Shown: positions 24,126-34,305 of the stretch, in pieces
Layout of the letters: each line of letters opens with the position of its first letter
Position numbering within the stretch: position 1 is the stretch's first letter
Assembly (NCBI RefSeq): GCF_001936595.1
Contig: NZ_MLBG01000015.1
Coordinates: forward strand, 1-60,323
DNA from: Desulfovibrio sp. DV
GTDB lineage: Bacteria; Desulfobacterota; Desulfovibrionia; Desulfovibrionales; Desulfovibrionaceae
DNA length: 60,323 nt
Direction of reading: 5' to 3'
Program-made: the position numbers and the translations under genes
Notes under the pieces: model-generated
The model's database searches: none
Seen by the model: only the letters and a program-made list of their open reading frames with translations
Told to the model about the DNA's origin: nothing

Positions 24126-27100
24126 CTACACCCCGCCCAGGCGGACGTCCCGGCCAAGCAGGCTGTTTTGCAGGGTCAGCGGTTCGGCCGGGGGATGGCG
24201 CAGGGCCAGTTCCTGGAGATCGTCCAGGTAGCGCCGGGCGTGGCTTAAATAAAACGACAGGGCCGGGGCGAATTTGCGCCCGACCAGTCCTTCGATAAAT
24301 AGCCGGCTGATCTCGCGCTCGCGCAACAGCACGTACTGCGACAGGAGGAACATCCGCCGTTCCTCCGAGGACATGGACCGCATGGCCCGGGCCAGGACCG
24401 TGCGCGCCCGGGGCTGGTACATCCAGAAATAGAGGAAATCCAAGGCGTTTACGATGACGATCTTGTCCAGGTCGCCTTTCTGGGAGCCGATGGAGGTGAT
24501 GAACTCCTTGGGCGTTTCCAGCAGCTTGGCCACATCGTCGCTGGGAAAGAGCAGTTCCAGCAGGGAATAGGTGTCATAGAGCTGCTTGAATTTTTCCCGG
24601 TAGTCGCGAAGGCGCATCCGCACGTATTTGGCCCGGTCGGCCAGCCCTTCGATGACGGCGGCCACGCAGTCCGAAGCGAACTTGGACACGATGGCGGCAA
24701 AGGGTTCAAGGGCCAGTTCGGGATCGATGATGCCGCCGTGGGCCAGCAGCCAGGCCAGCCCCTGGTTCAGGCCAAAGGCCAGAGGGATGGACACGACCGA
24801 GCGGAAAAGGTTGCCGACGGCTGCAGATTTGGGCAGCCCGCGCAGCAGGTTGTGGCTGGCCAGATAGAGGCCGTTGGCCACGGCCATGCAGGCGAAAAGG
24901 AGCAAGGGATTGCTTGACGTGGTGACGCCCAGGCCCTGGCCCAGCAAAAGCGTGCGCACCACGATGTCGAGCAGCGGCACGGAAAAGCCGGTAAAGAGCA
25001 GCGAGTCGGCCAGTCGGTCGAAGCTGACGTAGTCCTTCCAGGTTAAAAGCGGGCTGCGCCGCAGGCCGCCGCAGCCGAGCACGGCCTGGATGACGTTACG
25101 AACGCCGGTGATGCCAAACCAGATAAACGGCCCCAGCCAGGCCAGCACCCACCAGGAATTGATGCTGGCAAAGGACGCGGCGGCCACGGAAAAGCCCAGG
25201 CCGATCTTGAGCGCATTTTTGAGTGTGCCGCTCAGATAGCGCCAGGACAGGCGAAGCGGCCGGCGAAGCGCCTCGGCCCGGGCCAGGAAACGCTGGCTGG
25301 CCTTTTGCTGGATGCCGCCCAGGGTGTGGATATTGGCCGTGCCCGGCGTGGCCTTGAAAAACCGCTGGGCCACCCAGTCCAGGACATAGCGGTACCCGGC
25401 CAGCCGCAGTCCGGGCAGGCCGCGCAGGAAGCGGAAAAACCGGGCGGAGAGTTCGCTGGAAAATTCATCGGGCAGGGTGCTCACCCGGGGCGTGACCGTC
25501 ACGCCGACGGGGATGGCCCGGCGCAGGCTTTGCCCGGGATGCCTCTCGCGTCGGGCCAGCCGTTTCCTGGTCCGGGCCGGCAGGCTGTCGGCCACCACCA
25601 GCCCCATGCCGTGGCAGCGGGTGGACTGGCCGGTGGAGTCCGTGCCGATGCGGGCAGACAGCGGCCGCTGGCGGTAGGCGCCGGCAATGGCGGCGACGTC
25701 CTGGCGAAGGGCCCGAAGGGCGGCAGCCACCTCCCCTGCCCCCTCGGCTTCGGCCGTATCGGCCGTGCGGGTGAGCAGGCGTTTTAAGGCCACCACGTTG
25801 CCGGCATTGACGATGGACAAAAGGCCCAGGGTCTCGCCGCCGTCGCCGCCGCCGGTCTCAAAAACCCGCAGGTTAAACGCGTCGCAGTCGGTGATCTCCC
25901 CCCGGCAGGCAAAAAGGACCAGCAGAACGTCGGGCAGGGCCATCTCGGCGGTGCAAAGGGCCAGCTTGTTGTGGAAATGCAGGGCGCTTATGCGTTCGGT
26001 CAGTTCGGCCGGGCTGATGGTCAGGCGGGGGGGCAGGGTTTCACCCGGCAGGGCGGCCTCAGGCGGGGCGATTTCCGGGTTGGCGGCCGGGGACAGGTAA
26101 TCGTCGAGAATGGCCTCGACATCCAGGCTGTCGCGCTCGGCCAGATAGGGGCAGGCTCCCTGGGGGTCGGCCTGATCCATGGTTTCGCCGGCCCGGGCGT
26201 CGAGCAAGGGGCGCAGGGCGTCGTGGATAAACCGGGCCAGATGCAGCAGGCTGGCCTGGCCGGAACCGACAAAGGCCAAAAATTCTTCGGGATCAAGGGG
26301 TTCCAGGGGCAACTCATAGCGCTCCCGGATGGTGTGGCGGTGGCGGTCGTTAAAGGCTGTGAGCAGGGACAGGATGTAATGCTGCTGGCGCAGCGACAGC
26401 TCAAAGCCTTCGCGCATGAATTCGCGCATCCCGGGCTTTTTGAGAAAGGCGCTGAAATCCTCCGGCCGGGCAAAGCCGCGCGGCGTCCAGACGATCTTGA
26501 CATGCCCGCCCTGGTGGCTGGCCAGGCATTCGATGCCGATATCCACGCCCATGTCCATGATGGCGGCGGCTTCGAGGAGCTCGGCCGCCGTCTCCGGACG
26601 CACAAAATGGTAGTGGATGACGGTGAGCCGGCGGATGCCCTTGATCCAGGCGTCCATGATGAGATGGGTGGGCGATTTGCGGCCCTTGGTATTGGCATCG
26701 TGGACGTGGTCGTCGAAGGCGATCTGGTTCCATTCCTCGGGCATTTCCAGCAGATGGTATTCGGCCAGGAGCTTTCGCACCACCCGGGGGCGGCCTGAGA
26801 CGGCGCTTCTGAAGTCATGGGCCAGTTCCAGCTGGCGGCGGGGAGTGTCCCGGGAGCGCACCAGTTCTTTCATGATCTGGAGCAGCACCCGGGCCGTATT
26901 TTTCTCAAGCCCTGATTCGGCGGCGGCCATGACCTCGTCGCGAAGCGAGCGAAGGGCTGTGAGCCGGTCGCCGGCCATGCCGGCCTCCAGCGACCCGAGC
27001 AGGTGGATGACGGCATAGGCGATGCGCAGCCCCTTGGGCGCGGCCATCTCCTTGATGCCATGGGGATGGAGGTAGGGGGCGAGCAGGCGCTTCAGGCTCG

Positions 27101-27272
27101 ATGAGCTGCGTCTGGCCAGAACATCGTTGACGATGCGCAGCAACTCGTAGTCGCCGGCGTCGAAGCACAGGCGCGAGGCAGCAGTGCGGGCCACACCGTC
27201 GAGGGCGTGGGCGCTGACATTGGTTTCGGGCAACGGCGGGATGCCCGATTCGGGCTGGGATGTGGCTGTCAT
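24126..27272 (-). CDS. large membrane protein with a PHP-like metal site
   Basis: A 1048-residue protein whose overall family I do not recognise. Residues 187-260 look like a PHP phosphoesterase core: DDHVHD (H189, H191), IHYH (H220, H222) and GIECLASHQGGHVKI (E248, H253, H257), in the right order and spacing for PHP motifs I-III. A mostly helical region follows, then hydrophobic helices at about 685-740, 752-780, 786-808 and 820-845, and a soluble C-terminal tail. So a probable cytoplasmic hydrolase is joined to a membrane domain. AAGG precedes the ATG. It stands alone and is divergent from a small gene; repeat copy 10 follows it. The PHP assignment is inference from motifs. Confidence 0.75.
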   Translation of the reverse strand: MTATSQPESGIPPLPETNVSAHALDGVARTAASRLCFDAGDYELLRIVNDVLARRSSSSLKRLLAPYLHPHGIKEMAAPKGLRIAYAVIHLLGSLEAGMAGDRLTALRSLRDEVMAAAESGLEKNTARVLLQIMKELVRSRDTPRRQLELAHDFRSAVSGRPRVVRKLLAEYHLLEMPEEWNQIAFDDHVHDANTKGRKSPTHLIMDAWIKGIRRLTVIHYHFVRPETAAELLEAAAIMDMGVDIGIECLASHQGGHVKIVWTPRGFARPEDFSAFLKKPGMREFMREGFELSLRQQHYILSLLTAFNDRHRHTIRERYELPLEPLDPEEFLAFVGSGQASLLHLARFIHDALRPLLDARAGETMDQADPQGACPYLAERDSLDVEAILDDYLSPAANPEIAPPEAALPGETLPPRLTISPAELTERISALHFHNKLALCTAEMALPDVLLVLFACRGEITDCDAFNLRVFETGGGDGGETLGLLSIVNAGNVVALKRLLTRTADTAEAEGAGEVAAALRALRQDVAAIAGAYRQRPLSARIGTDSTGQSTRCHGMGLVVADSLPARTRKRLARRERHPGQSLRRAIPVGVTVTPRVSTLPDEFSSELSARFFRFLRGLPGLRLAGYRYVLDWVAQRFFKATPGTANIHTLGGIQQKASQRFLARAEALRRPLRLSWRYLSGTLKNALKIGLGFSVAAASFASINSWWVLAWLGPFIWFGITGVRNVIQAVLGCGGLRRSPLLTWKDYVSFDRLADSLLFTGFSVPLLDIVVRTLLLGQGLGVTTSSNPLLLFACMAVANGLYLASHNLLRGLPKSAAVGNLFRSVVSIPLAFGLNQGLAWLLAHGGIIDPELALEPFAAIVSKFASDCVAAVIEGLADRAKYVRMRLRDYREKFKQLYDTYSLLELLFPSDDVAKLLETPKEFITSIGSQKGDLDKIVIVNALDFLYFWMYQPRARTVLARAMRSMSSEERRMFLLSQYVLLREREISRLFIEGLVGRKFAPALSFYLSHARRYLDDLQELALRHPPAEPLTLQNSLLGRDVRLGGV

Positions 27273-27292
27273 AACCTTGTCTTATTTTTCAC

Positions 27293-27298
27293 ATTATA
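27293..27298 (-). promoter_or_regulatory. candidate -10 box for the 1048-residue gene
   Basis: A perfect TATAAT on the minus strand 21 bases before the ATG. The nearest -35-like TTGACG is 21 bases further up, longer than ideal. The leader would be only about 14 bases. Confidence 0.35.
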
Positions 27299-27455
27299 CC
27301 TACAGATTCCGCCCAATGTCGTCAAGAACTTCCCCGGCCGAAGGCCGGCGTCACACAGGCTGCAGCAGACAGCCGAAAGATTTGCCATGGCAGCGCTTGT
27401 TGGTCATACTCATTGGGGGACGGGTCTTTCACCGTCCGCCACCGAGGGAGGAACG

Positions 27456-28947
<1,492 letters not shown>

Positions 28948-28970
28948 GGCGGCAGGGGAAAAGAGAAAGG

Positions 28971-29050
28971 CAGGGGAGAAGAGGCCTCCGGCGGCCAAAG
29001 GGCAGTGCCCTTTGGAATCCCACCCGGGGGCGTTTGCTCGGACCGGGCGC
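28971..29050 (+). repeat. palindromic element copy 11 (class II)
   Basis: Behind the flavin enzyme: purine tract, GCCTCCGGCGGCC, hairpin AAAGGGCAGTGCCCTTT, second hairpin CCCACCCGGGGG, then GTTTGCTCGGACCGG. Confidence 0.9.
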
Positions 29051-29181
29051 GGTGCCGGGGCGAGGCGCGAAAAATGACGGGAAGAGGCTGGTGGCCTCAC
29101 GCCCGCCCCGCCGCCGGTCGCCCGGCGAGGCCCGGCGACGGGGAGTCCTGCGTGCCGGCCCGGCACATCATTCCTTACAAC

Positions 29182-29673
29182 CTAGGCCGAAGTTGAACCG
29201 ACGCCGGAAAGGGCATCGGAAATAACGCTGTCCACCTGCTCCATGGGGTTGGTGCCGCTTTGCTTGAAATACTGCGCCGCCGCCTGTCCCTGGGCACCGG
29301 CAGCGCCGGTCGGCGGTTCGGGCGGGGTCAGGGAATCCATGGAGCCGGAAGAGGCTGCGGAAGAGAACTTCGAGGCCATTTCCGACAGCATCTTGGCCGA
29401 TTTGGAATCGGTGCTGTTGCCGGCTGCTTCGGTCAGTTTGTCGGAAATCTGCTGGGCCACCTGCTTGAACTTCTCAGGGTCCGACGTGGCCAATTCCTTG
29501 AGTTCCTGCATGGACTGCCCACCCTTGGACAGATCGGTGGCGTCGGCGCTCTGGCTGGTCGAAACGGCCAGAGAGCCGGTTGCGGCCGTGGCCGTGGAGC
29601 TGGTGGTCGAGGTCAGGCTGGAAAGCGTCGATGCATTCGTGCCGTAGGACAGGCTGATAAGATCCGATGACAT
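29182..29673 (-). CDS. Ser/Thr/Ala-rich low-complexity protein
   Basis: A 163-residue protein of biased composition. Residues 1-50 are almost all Ser, Thr, Ala and Gly; 55-85 form a charged helix (LKELATSDPEKFKQVAQQISDKL); the end repeats Gly, Ala and Gln with DSVISDALSGV. It has no signal peptide and no cysteine. Such composition recalls secreted or surface proteins of type III/flagellar kind, but no family is claimed. AAGGAG precedes the ATG and a good promoter lies upstream. It is monocistronic. Confidence 0.78.
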   Translation of the reverse strand: MSSDLISLSYGTNASTLSSLTSTTSSTATAATGSLAVSTSQSADATDLSKGGQSMQELKELATSDPEKFKQVAQQISDKLTEAAGNSTDSKSAKMLSEMASKFSSAASSGSMDSLTPPEPPTGAAGAQGQAAAQYFKQSGTNPMEQVDSVISDALSGVGSTSA

Positions 29674-29747
29674 GGCTGCACTCCTTATTCGTGGTTGCCG
29701 TCTGCCAGCTTATCGGCCGCCTCGAAAAGAAGTTTACATAGAAATAA

Positions 29748-29776
29748 ATATTATTCGACTGTAACCTTTTCATCAA
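29748..29776 (-). promoter_or_regulatory. sigma70-type promoter for the Ser/Thr/Ala-rich gene
   Basis: Minus strand TTGATG (29771-29776), 17-base spacer, TAATAT (29748-29753), giving a leader of about 67 bases. Confidence 0.6.
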
Positions 29777-30030
29777 TATCACGTCATCACAAGAAAACGC
29801 CTCTTACACCAAAGATACGCCCAGGTTTGAAGCTACAATCGCTTCATTGCATCAAAAAGAGGCCATGGAATCACCGCACTAAAAAATCATTTTTTCCACT
29901 CAAGAGTCTTAAAACGACGAACACCTTCAGCTCTGCATGCCAATACCCCTGCCAGCCTTCGCCATGCCAGAAAAAATTGGAAATTTTTCAGACTTCTCCC
30001 GCACCCAGCCCGCCTGCAACACTCGCAACA

Positions 30031-30073
30031 AAAACGCCGCCGGCCCGGGCTGGCGCACCCCGGGCCGGCGGCG
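30031..30073 (-). terminator. terminator after the PBP1A gene
   Basis: A 15-bp perfect GC stem (30035-30049 with 30059-30073), loop of 9, followed on the minus strand by TTTT. Confidence 0.85.
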
Positions 30074-30108
30074 TCGTTGACGGCCGCGGCACACTCCCGA
30101 CAACGCAC

Positions 30109-32484
30109 CTAGAACATCTGCTTGAGCAGATCCTCGCCCTTGCCGAGCGGCGCATTGGGATCGTTTAAAAACGCCTTCTCCTGCTCCTCGTCCATGATGG
30201 CCATGGAGCCCTTCTCCGTGCCTTCCTTAAAGGCCATGGGCACGCCGTCCACTGTGCCCATGAAGATGCCGGGCGGCCGCGAGAAATCCTCCACCGGATA
30301 ATCTTCCTCGACCGCCTTGCGGTAGGACAGCCAGATGGGCAGGGTGGCCCGGCCGCCGGTTTCGCCCTTGCCCATGGACTTGGGCTGGTCAAAGCCGATG
30401 TAGCAGCCGGTGAGCAGATAGGGCGTGAAGCCCATGAACCAGGCATCCTGGAAATCGTTGGTGGTGCCGGTCTTGCCGGCAATGGGCCGGCCAAGGACCT
30501 TGACGGCGGTAGCCGTGCCGGCCCGCACCACTTCCTTGAGCAGGCAATCCATGACGTAGGCGGTCTGGGGCGTCAAAACCTGCTTGACCTCGGGCTTGTT
30601 GGACCAGACTTCCTCGCCCCAGGGGCTTTTGACGTCGAGCACGAACCGGGGGTTTATGGTGGAGCCGTCGCGGGCAAAGGCCGAGTAGGCCCGGACCATG
30701 TCCAGCAGATTGACCGCCACCGCCCCGAGGCTGACCGGCAAAAACGGCCCGAAATCACCGCGAAGGCCCAGTTCGTGGGCCCGGTCCACGATCTTTTTCA
30801 TGCCCACCTGCTGGGCCACGCGCACGGTGACGAGGTTTTTGGACTTGGCCAGGGCGGAACGGATGGTCATGGGCCCGCCGTAGTCGCCCTCGTAGTTGCC
30901 CGGGGTCCAGGCCACGTGGGACCAGGGATCGACGTAGGTGAAAGGACCGTCCATGACCACCGTGGCCGGGGTCATGCCGTTGTCCATGGCCACGGAATAG
31001 ACGATGGGCTTAAACGACGATCCGGGCTGGCGAAAGGACTGGGTGGCCCGGTTGAACTGGCTTTTCTCGAAGGAGAAGCCGCCGACGCAGGCCAGCACCT
31101 CGCCGGTGCGCGGGTCCATGGACACGATGGCCCCTTCGATGCGCGGTTCAAGCTGCATGGCCAGCCGCCACATGGGCCGTCCGGGCTTGGCCGGCACGGC
31201 CGGGGCAGGCGTCTCGGCCGGTTTGCCTTTTTTGGCGGCCGGGGCCGCGGCCGGGGCGGCAACCGGCTTTTCCGCGCCGGGCTTGTCCGGCACGGCGGTC
31301 ACCGAGGCCCAGACCAGATCGCCCACTTCCACCTTGCCCTTGGCCCAGCTCATGTCTTCGGCCGGGATCAGGCCGTACTTGTCGCCAAAACGGATCACCG
31401 CACCCGACGGCCCCACTTCCTGGACCAGGGCCTTGACCCAGCGTCCGGGAGTCAGAAGCGATTCCGGCACGTTGGAGCGCTCGTAAAAGTCCTCGTACTT
31501 GTCCTTTTCCAGTTTCTCCAGGGTTGGCTTGAAGCCGCGCCGCTTCTCCGAAGCGACCAGCCCCTCGCGAAGGGCCCGCTCGGCCGCTTCCTGGTGTTTG
31601 AGGTCGACGGCGGTATGGACATGCAGGCCGCCGTTATAGACCTGATCCTCGCCAAAGCGGTCGATCAGTTCCCGGCGCACCTCTTCCAAATAAAACGGGG
31701 CCACTTCCCAGGACGGATCCGGCATGCTCTTAAAGACCAGCGGTTCGGCCACGGCCGCGTCGTGCTGGGCCTGGGTGATCCAGTTCTGGGCCAACATGCG
31801 GCCAAGGACGTATTTCTGGCGGCTCTTGGCCGACTCGAAATCGCGAAACGGGCTGTAGCGGCTGGGGGCCTGGGGCAGGCCGGCCAGCAGAGCGGCCTGG
31901 GCAATGGTCAGGTCGCCCACGTGGACGCCAAAATAGGTCCGGGCCGCCGCTTCCACGCCATAGGCCCGGGAACCGAGGTAGATCTGGTTCAAATAGATGG
32001 TGAGGATCTCGTCCTTGGTCAGATACTTTTCCAGGCGGTAGGCTAAAATGGCTTCCTTGATTTTCCGGGTGTAGCTCTTTTCCGAAGACAGCAGCAGGCG
32101 CTTGATGATCTGCTGGGTGATGGTGGAACCGCCCTGCTTGCGGCTGCCCTGCTGGAGGTTTTTGATCATGGCCCGGACAATGGCCGAGAAATCCACGCCT
32201 TCGTGCTGGTAGAAGGTGGAGTCCTCGGCGGCCAGAAAGGCCTTGGGCAGAAAATCGGGCATTTCCGAGAGCGTCACCAGGAAACGCTTTTCGGAATAGA
32301 GGTAGCCGAGCACCTTGTTGCCCCGGGTGTAGATGGTGGTGACCAGGGGCGGGCGGTAGTCGGTGATCTTGCGAAAGCTCGGCAGATCGCTTGAGGCCCA
32401 GTAATAAAGGCCGATGCCGCCGGCCAGACCGGAAACGAGGCCGACAAAAACCAGGATCGCCAGAAGAATGAGAAGCTTTTTCAC
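30109..32484 (-). CDS. mrcA: penicillin-binding protein 1A
   Basis: A 791-residue bifunctional peptidoglycan synthase: one N-terminal membrane helix (KKLLILLAILVFVGLVSGL), a GT51 glycosyltransferase domain with catalytic glutamate in EDSTFYQHEGVD and GSTITQQ, an OB-like insert rich in Ala/Pro/Lys, and a transpeptidase domain with S489-x-x-K492 (SSFK), SKN and KTGTT. All catalytic motifs are present. The start is GTG 32484 in GTGA, overlapping the stop of the CxxC protein by four bases, so translation is coupled. The codons upstream in the same frame are not part of the protein. A strong terminator follows. Confidence 0.93.
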   Translation of the reverse strand: MKKLLILLAILVFVGLVSGLAGGIGLYYWASSDLPSFRKITDYRPPLVTTIYTRGNKVLGYLYSEKRFLVTLSEMPDFLPKAFLAAEDSTFYQHEGVDFSAIVRAMIKNLQQGSRKQGGSTITQQIIKRLLLSSEKSYTRKIKEAILAYRLEKYLTKDEILTIYLNQIYLGSRAYGVEAAARTYFGVHVGDLTIAQAALLAGLPQAPSRYSPFRDFESAKSRQKYVLGRMLAQNWITQAQHDAAVAEPLVFKSMPDPSWEVAPFYLEEVRRELIDRFGEDQVYNGGLHVHTAVDLKHQEAAERALREGLVASEKRRGFKPTLEKLEKDKYEDFYERSNVPESLLTPGRWVKALVQEVGPSGAVIRFGDKYGLIPAEDMSWAKGKVEVGDLVWASVTAVPDKPGAEKPVAAPAAAPAAKKGKPAETPAPAVPAKPGRPMWRLAMQLEPRIEGAIVSMDPRTGEVLACVGGFSFEKSQFNRATQSFRQPGSSFKPIVYSVAMDNGMTPATVVMDGPFTYVDPWSHVAWTPGNYEGDYGGPMTIRSALAKSKNLVTVRVAQQVGMKKIVDRAHELGLRGDFGPFLPVSLGAVAVNLLDMVRAYSAFARDGSTINPRFVLDVKSPWGEEVWSNKPEVKQVLTPQTAYVMDCLLKEVVRAGTATAVKVLGRPIAGKTGTTNDFQDAWFMGFTPYLLTGCYIGFDQPKSMGKGETGGRATLPIWLSYRKAVEEDYPVEDFSRPPGIFMGTVDGVPMAFKEGTEKGSMAIMDEEQEKAFLNDPNAPLGKGEDLLKQMF

Positions 32485-33083
32485 GGGCGGAATCTCGCAG
32501 GAGAGGGAGTGACGAAGGGCATGCCTTCCTTGGGGGGAAGCCCCCAGGCCAGACGCAACCGGCCATGCAGGTCGCGGACGTCGGCCTCGGTGCAGCCAAG
32601 CAGGGCCAGCATCCGGACCACGGTCCGTCCCTGGCGGTGGACCAGGCAACCCGGGGCGGCAAAGGCCGAAAGAGCCTTGCCGGTCAGCCAGAACGGAAAG
32701 AGCCGGCAATAATACGGACGCACCGGCCTTGGCAAGCTGCATCCGCCGGCGCGCAAAAACACACAGTTGCCGGACCCGTCCACAGCCAGGCGCAGATGCT
32801 GTCCGGTCTCGGGGAAAAGCCGGATCAGACGGTCCCGGTCACTCGGGAACAGCCGGACCAGATTGGCCACAAAGGCCCCGGAATTGCCCTCCGGGACAAA
32901 GGCCCCAAGGGTGAGGCCCACCTGTTCGACAATGCGGGTGCGCTCCATCTCCGAGACGGGAAAGCACAGCTCTTCCTGGCCCGGCGAGAGCGTGCAGCAG
33001 GTGGGACCGGCGGCGGCGCAACGGCCACACACGTCCTCTCCGGGCGGCGGCGCCTCCGGCAACAGCATCCGATCAACATTCAC
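32481..33083 (-). CDS. YkgJ-type CxxCxxCC zinc/iron-binding family protein
   Basis: A 200-residue soluble protein of the YkgJ/Fli-B-like metal-chelating family. An N-terminal CGRCAAAGPTCC cluster, a later CVFLRAGGC with SLPRPVRPYYCRLFPFW, and a last LLGCTEADV carry the conserved cysteines. Members bind iron or zinc; their tasks are mostly unknown. The start is GTG 33083 with GGGAGG at good spacing, although ATG 33068 in the same frame is possible. It is coupled to PBP1A by a four-base overlap, so a link with cell-wall synthesis is possible but unproven. Confidence 0.83.
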   Translation of the reverse strand: MNVDRMLLPEAPPPGEDVCGRCAAAGPTCCTLSPGQEELCFPVSEMERTRIVEQVGLTLGAFVPEGNSGAFVANLVRLFPSDRDRLIRLFPETGQHLRLAVDGSGNCVFLRAGGCSLPRPVRPYYCRLFPFWLTGKALSAFAAPGCLVHRQGRTVVRMLALLGCTEADVRDLHGRLRLAWGLPPKEGMPFVTPSPARFRP

Positions 33084-33266
33084 GGCGACCTCCCGGGCCG
33101 CCGCACGGCCCGGGGCACATACCCCGGCCGCATCCGGCATCCCGGGGCACCATAATCCCGGCAACGGCAGCCGTAAAGGCCCGCGCCAGGCAGGCCCGCC
33201 CGGCAATGCCCGGCTGCGCCGCCGCCAGTCCGGAGACCGGCGGCGGCGCAACGGCCGGCCAGGCGG

Positions 33267-33521
33267 CTAGCGGCCGAGTTTTTCCCGGCCGTAGGCAGTC
33301 ACGGCCAGGCGGCCGTTGTTGTCTTCGAGCAGCCCGAGATTGACAAGATCGCGCACCATGGGCTGCACCTGGGAGAAATGCCGCACCAGGGCCCGGCTGA
33401 TGTCCTCCTCGGTGGCTGGGGGTTCACAGACCCGCAGGATGTCCTTGGCGGCCTGGGTGAGCGATCCGTCGGGCTTGACCTGGGGGGTGGCTTCGGCGGC
33501 ATCGTACATGTCGGAAGTCAT
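33267..33521 (-). CDS. small possible winged-helix protein
   Basis: An 84-residue protein: a polar N-terminus, then a pattern of helix-turn-helix-wing (LTQAAKDILRVC, TEEDISRALVRHF, VQPMVRDLVNLGLLEDNNGRLAVTAYG). This resembles small winged-helix transcription factors, but a family is not certain. Its ATG overlaps the stop of the peroxiredoxin gene as ATGA, so it is made with that enzyme and may regulate or sense redox stress through its single cysteine (CEPP). This is inference. Confidence 0.7.
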   Translation of the reverse strand: MTSDMYDAAEATPQVKPDGSLTQAAKDILRVCEPPATEEDISRALVRHFSQVQPMVRDLVNLGLLEDNNGRLAVTAYGREKLGR

Positions 33522-34168
33522 GACAACTCTCTTTTGCAAAAATACCAATCCGGGCAGCTCGGACCGGCGGCCTTGGCCCGTTCTTCGGCCATGGCCTGGG
33601 TTCGCGGCGGCGGGGCCAGGACGCCCTCGCCGGGTTTCCAACCGGCAGGCGTGGCCACGCCATGGGCGTCTGTAGCCTGAAGCGCCGCGACAAGGCGCAT
33701 GATTTCTTCGACGTTGCGTCCCGTGGTCATGGGATAGGCCATAAACGCCCGGATAAACTGACGGTCGTCGATGACATAGACCACGCGGGCCGGTTCGGTT
33801 GGCGACTCGGCCGGCATGGTCATGCCGTAGCGCCGGGCCATCTCGCCGGTGGTGTCGGCAATGAGGGGAAAATCGATGGAAACGCCGAATTTCTCCTCAA
33901 GGGACCGCACCCAGGCGATATGCGAGAAGATGGAATCGACCGAAAGGCCGAGCAACTCGCAGCCGGTGGCGCGCAAAGCCTGGCGCACGCCGGCAAAGGC
34001 AATCAGTTCCGAGGCGCATACCGGCGTGAAATCCGCCGGATGGGAGAACAGCACCAGCCAGCTTCCCCGAAAGTCTTCCAGACGCAGGATGCCGTGGGTT
34101 GTTTCGGCCTCGAAATCCGGGGCCGGGTCGCCGATGCGCGGGACGCAAACGGAAGCGTGTTCGGTCAT
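33518..34168 (-). CDS. peroxiredoxin (Prx6/archaeal-type with CX5C tail)
   Basis: A 216-residue thiol peroxidase that reduces hydrogen peroxide or organic peroxides. Peroxidatic C51 lies in HPADFTPVCASE, the conserved PxxxTxxC context. The C-terminus has C205 and C211 (CPDWYFC), the CX5C pair of archaeal-type 1-/3-Cys Prx enzymes, where one cysteine resolves the sulfenate. AAGGAG precedes ATG 34168. The next gene overlaps by four bases. For an anaerobic host this is a defence against oxygen exposure. Confidence 0.93.
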   Translation of the reverse strand: MTEHASVCVPRIGDPAPDFEAETTHGILRLEDFRGSWLVLFSHPADFTPVCASELIAFAGVRQALRATGCELLGLSVDSIFSHIAWVRSLEEKFGVSIDFPLIADTTGEMARRYGMTMPAESPTEPARVVYVIDDRQFIRAFMAYPMTTGRNVEEIMRLVAALQATDAHGVATPAGWKPGEGVLAPPPRTQAMAEERAKAAGPSCPDWYFCKRELS

Positions 34169-34305
34169 GCAGGCTCCTTGTCGGCCATGGCACACTGCCA
34201 TGGCCCGGCTCTCACAACCCTTTTATTAACGCTTCGCCGCGGCGCGTCAAGCGCGCCGCCCCGGACAAACAGCCGCGTAACCCCCATAAACCAGTCCCAA
34301 AGCGG

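Larger units (their letters stand above)
29674..30108. other. AT-rich gap upstream of the Ser/Thr/Ala-rich gene
   Basis: 435 bases with an AT-rich part (29740-29990) unlike the flanks. It contains the promoter at 29748-29776 and the terminator at 30035-30073. I see no gene; an untranslated RNA cannot be excluded. Confidence 0.5.

Noticed and set aside
29674-30108. Small RNA or riboswitch in the AT-rich gap
   Set aside because: Only a promoter and a terminator of neighbouring genes could be supported; no recognised structure.
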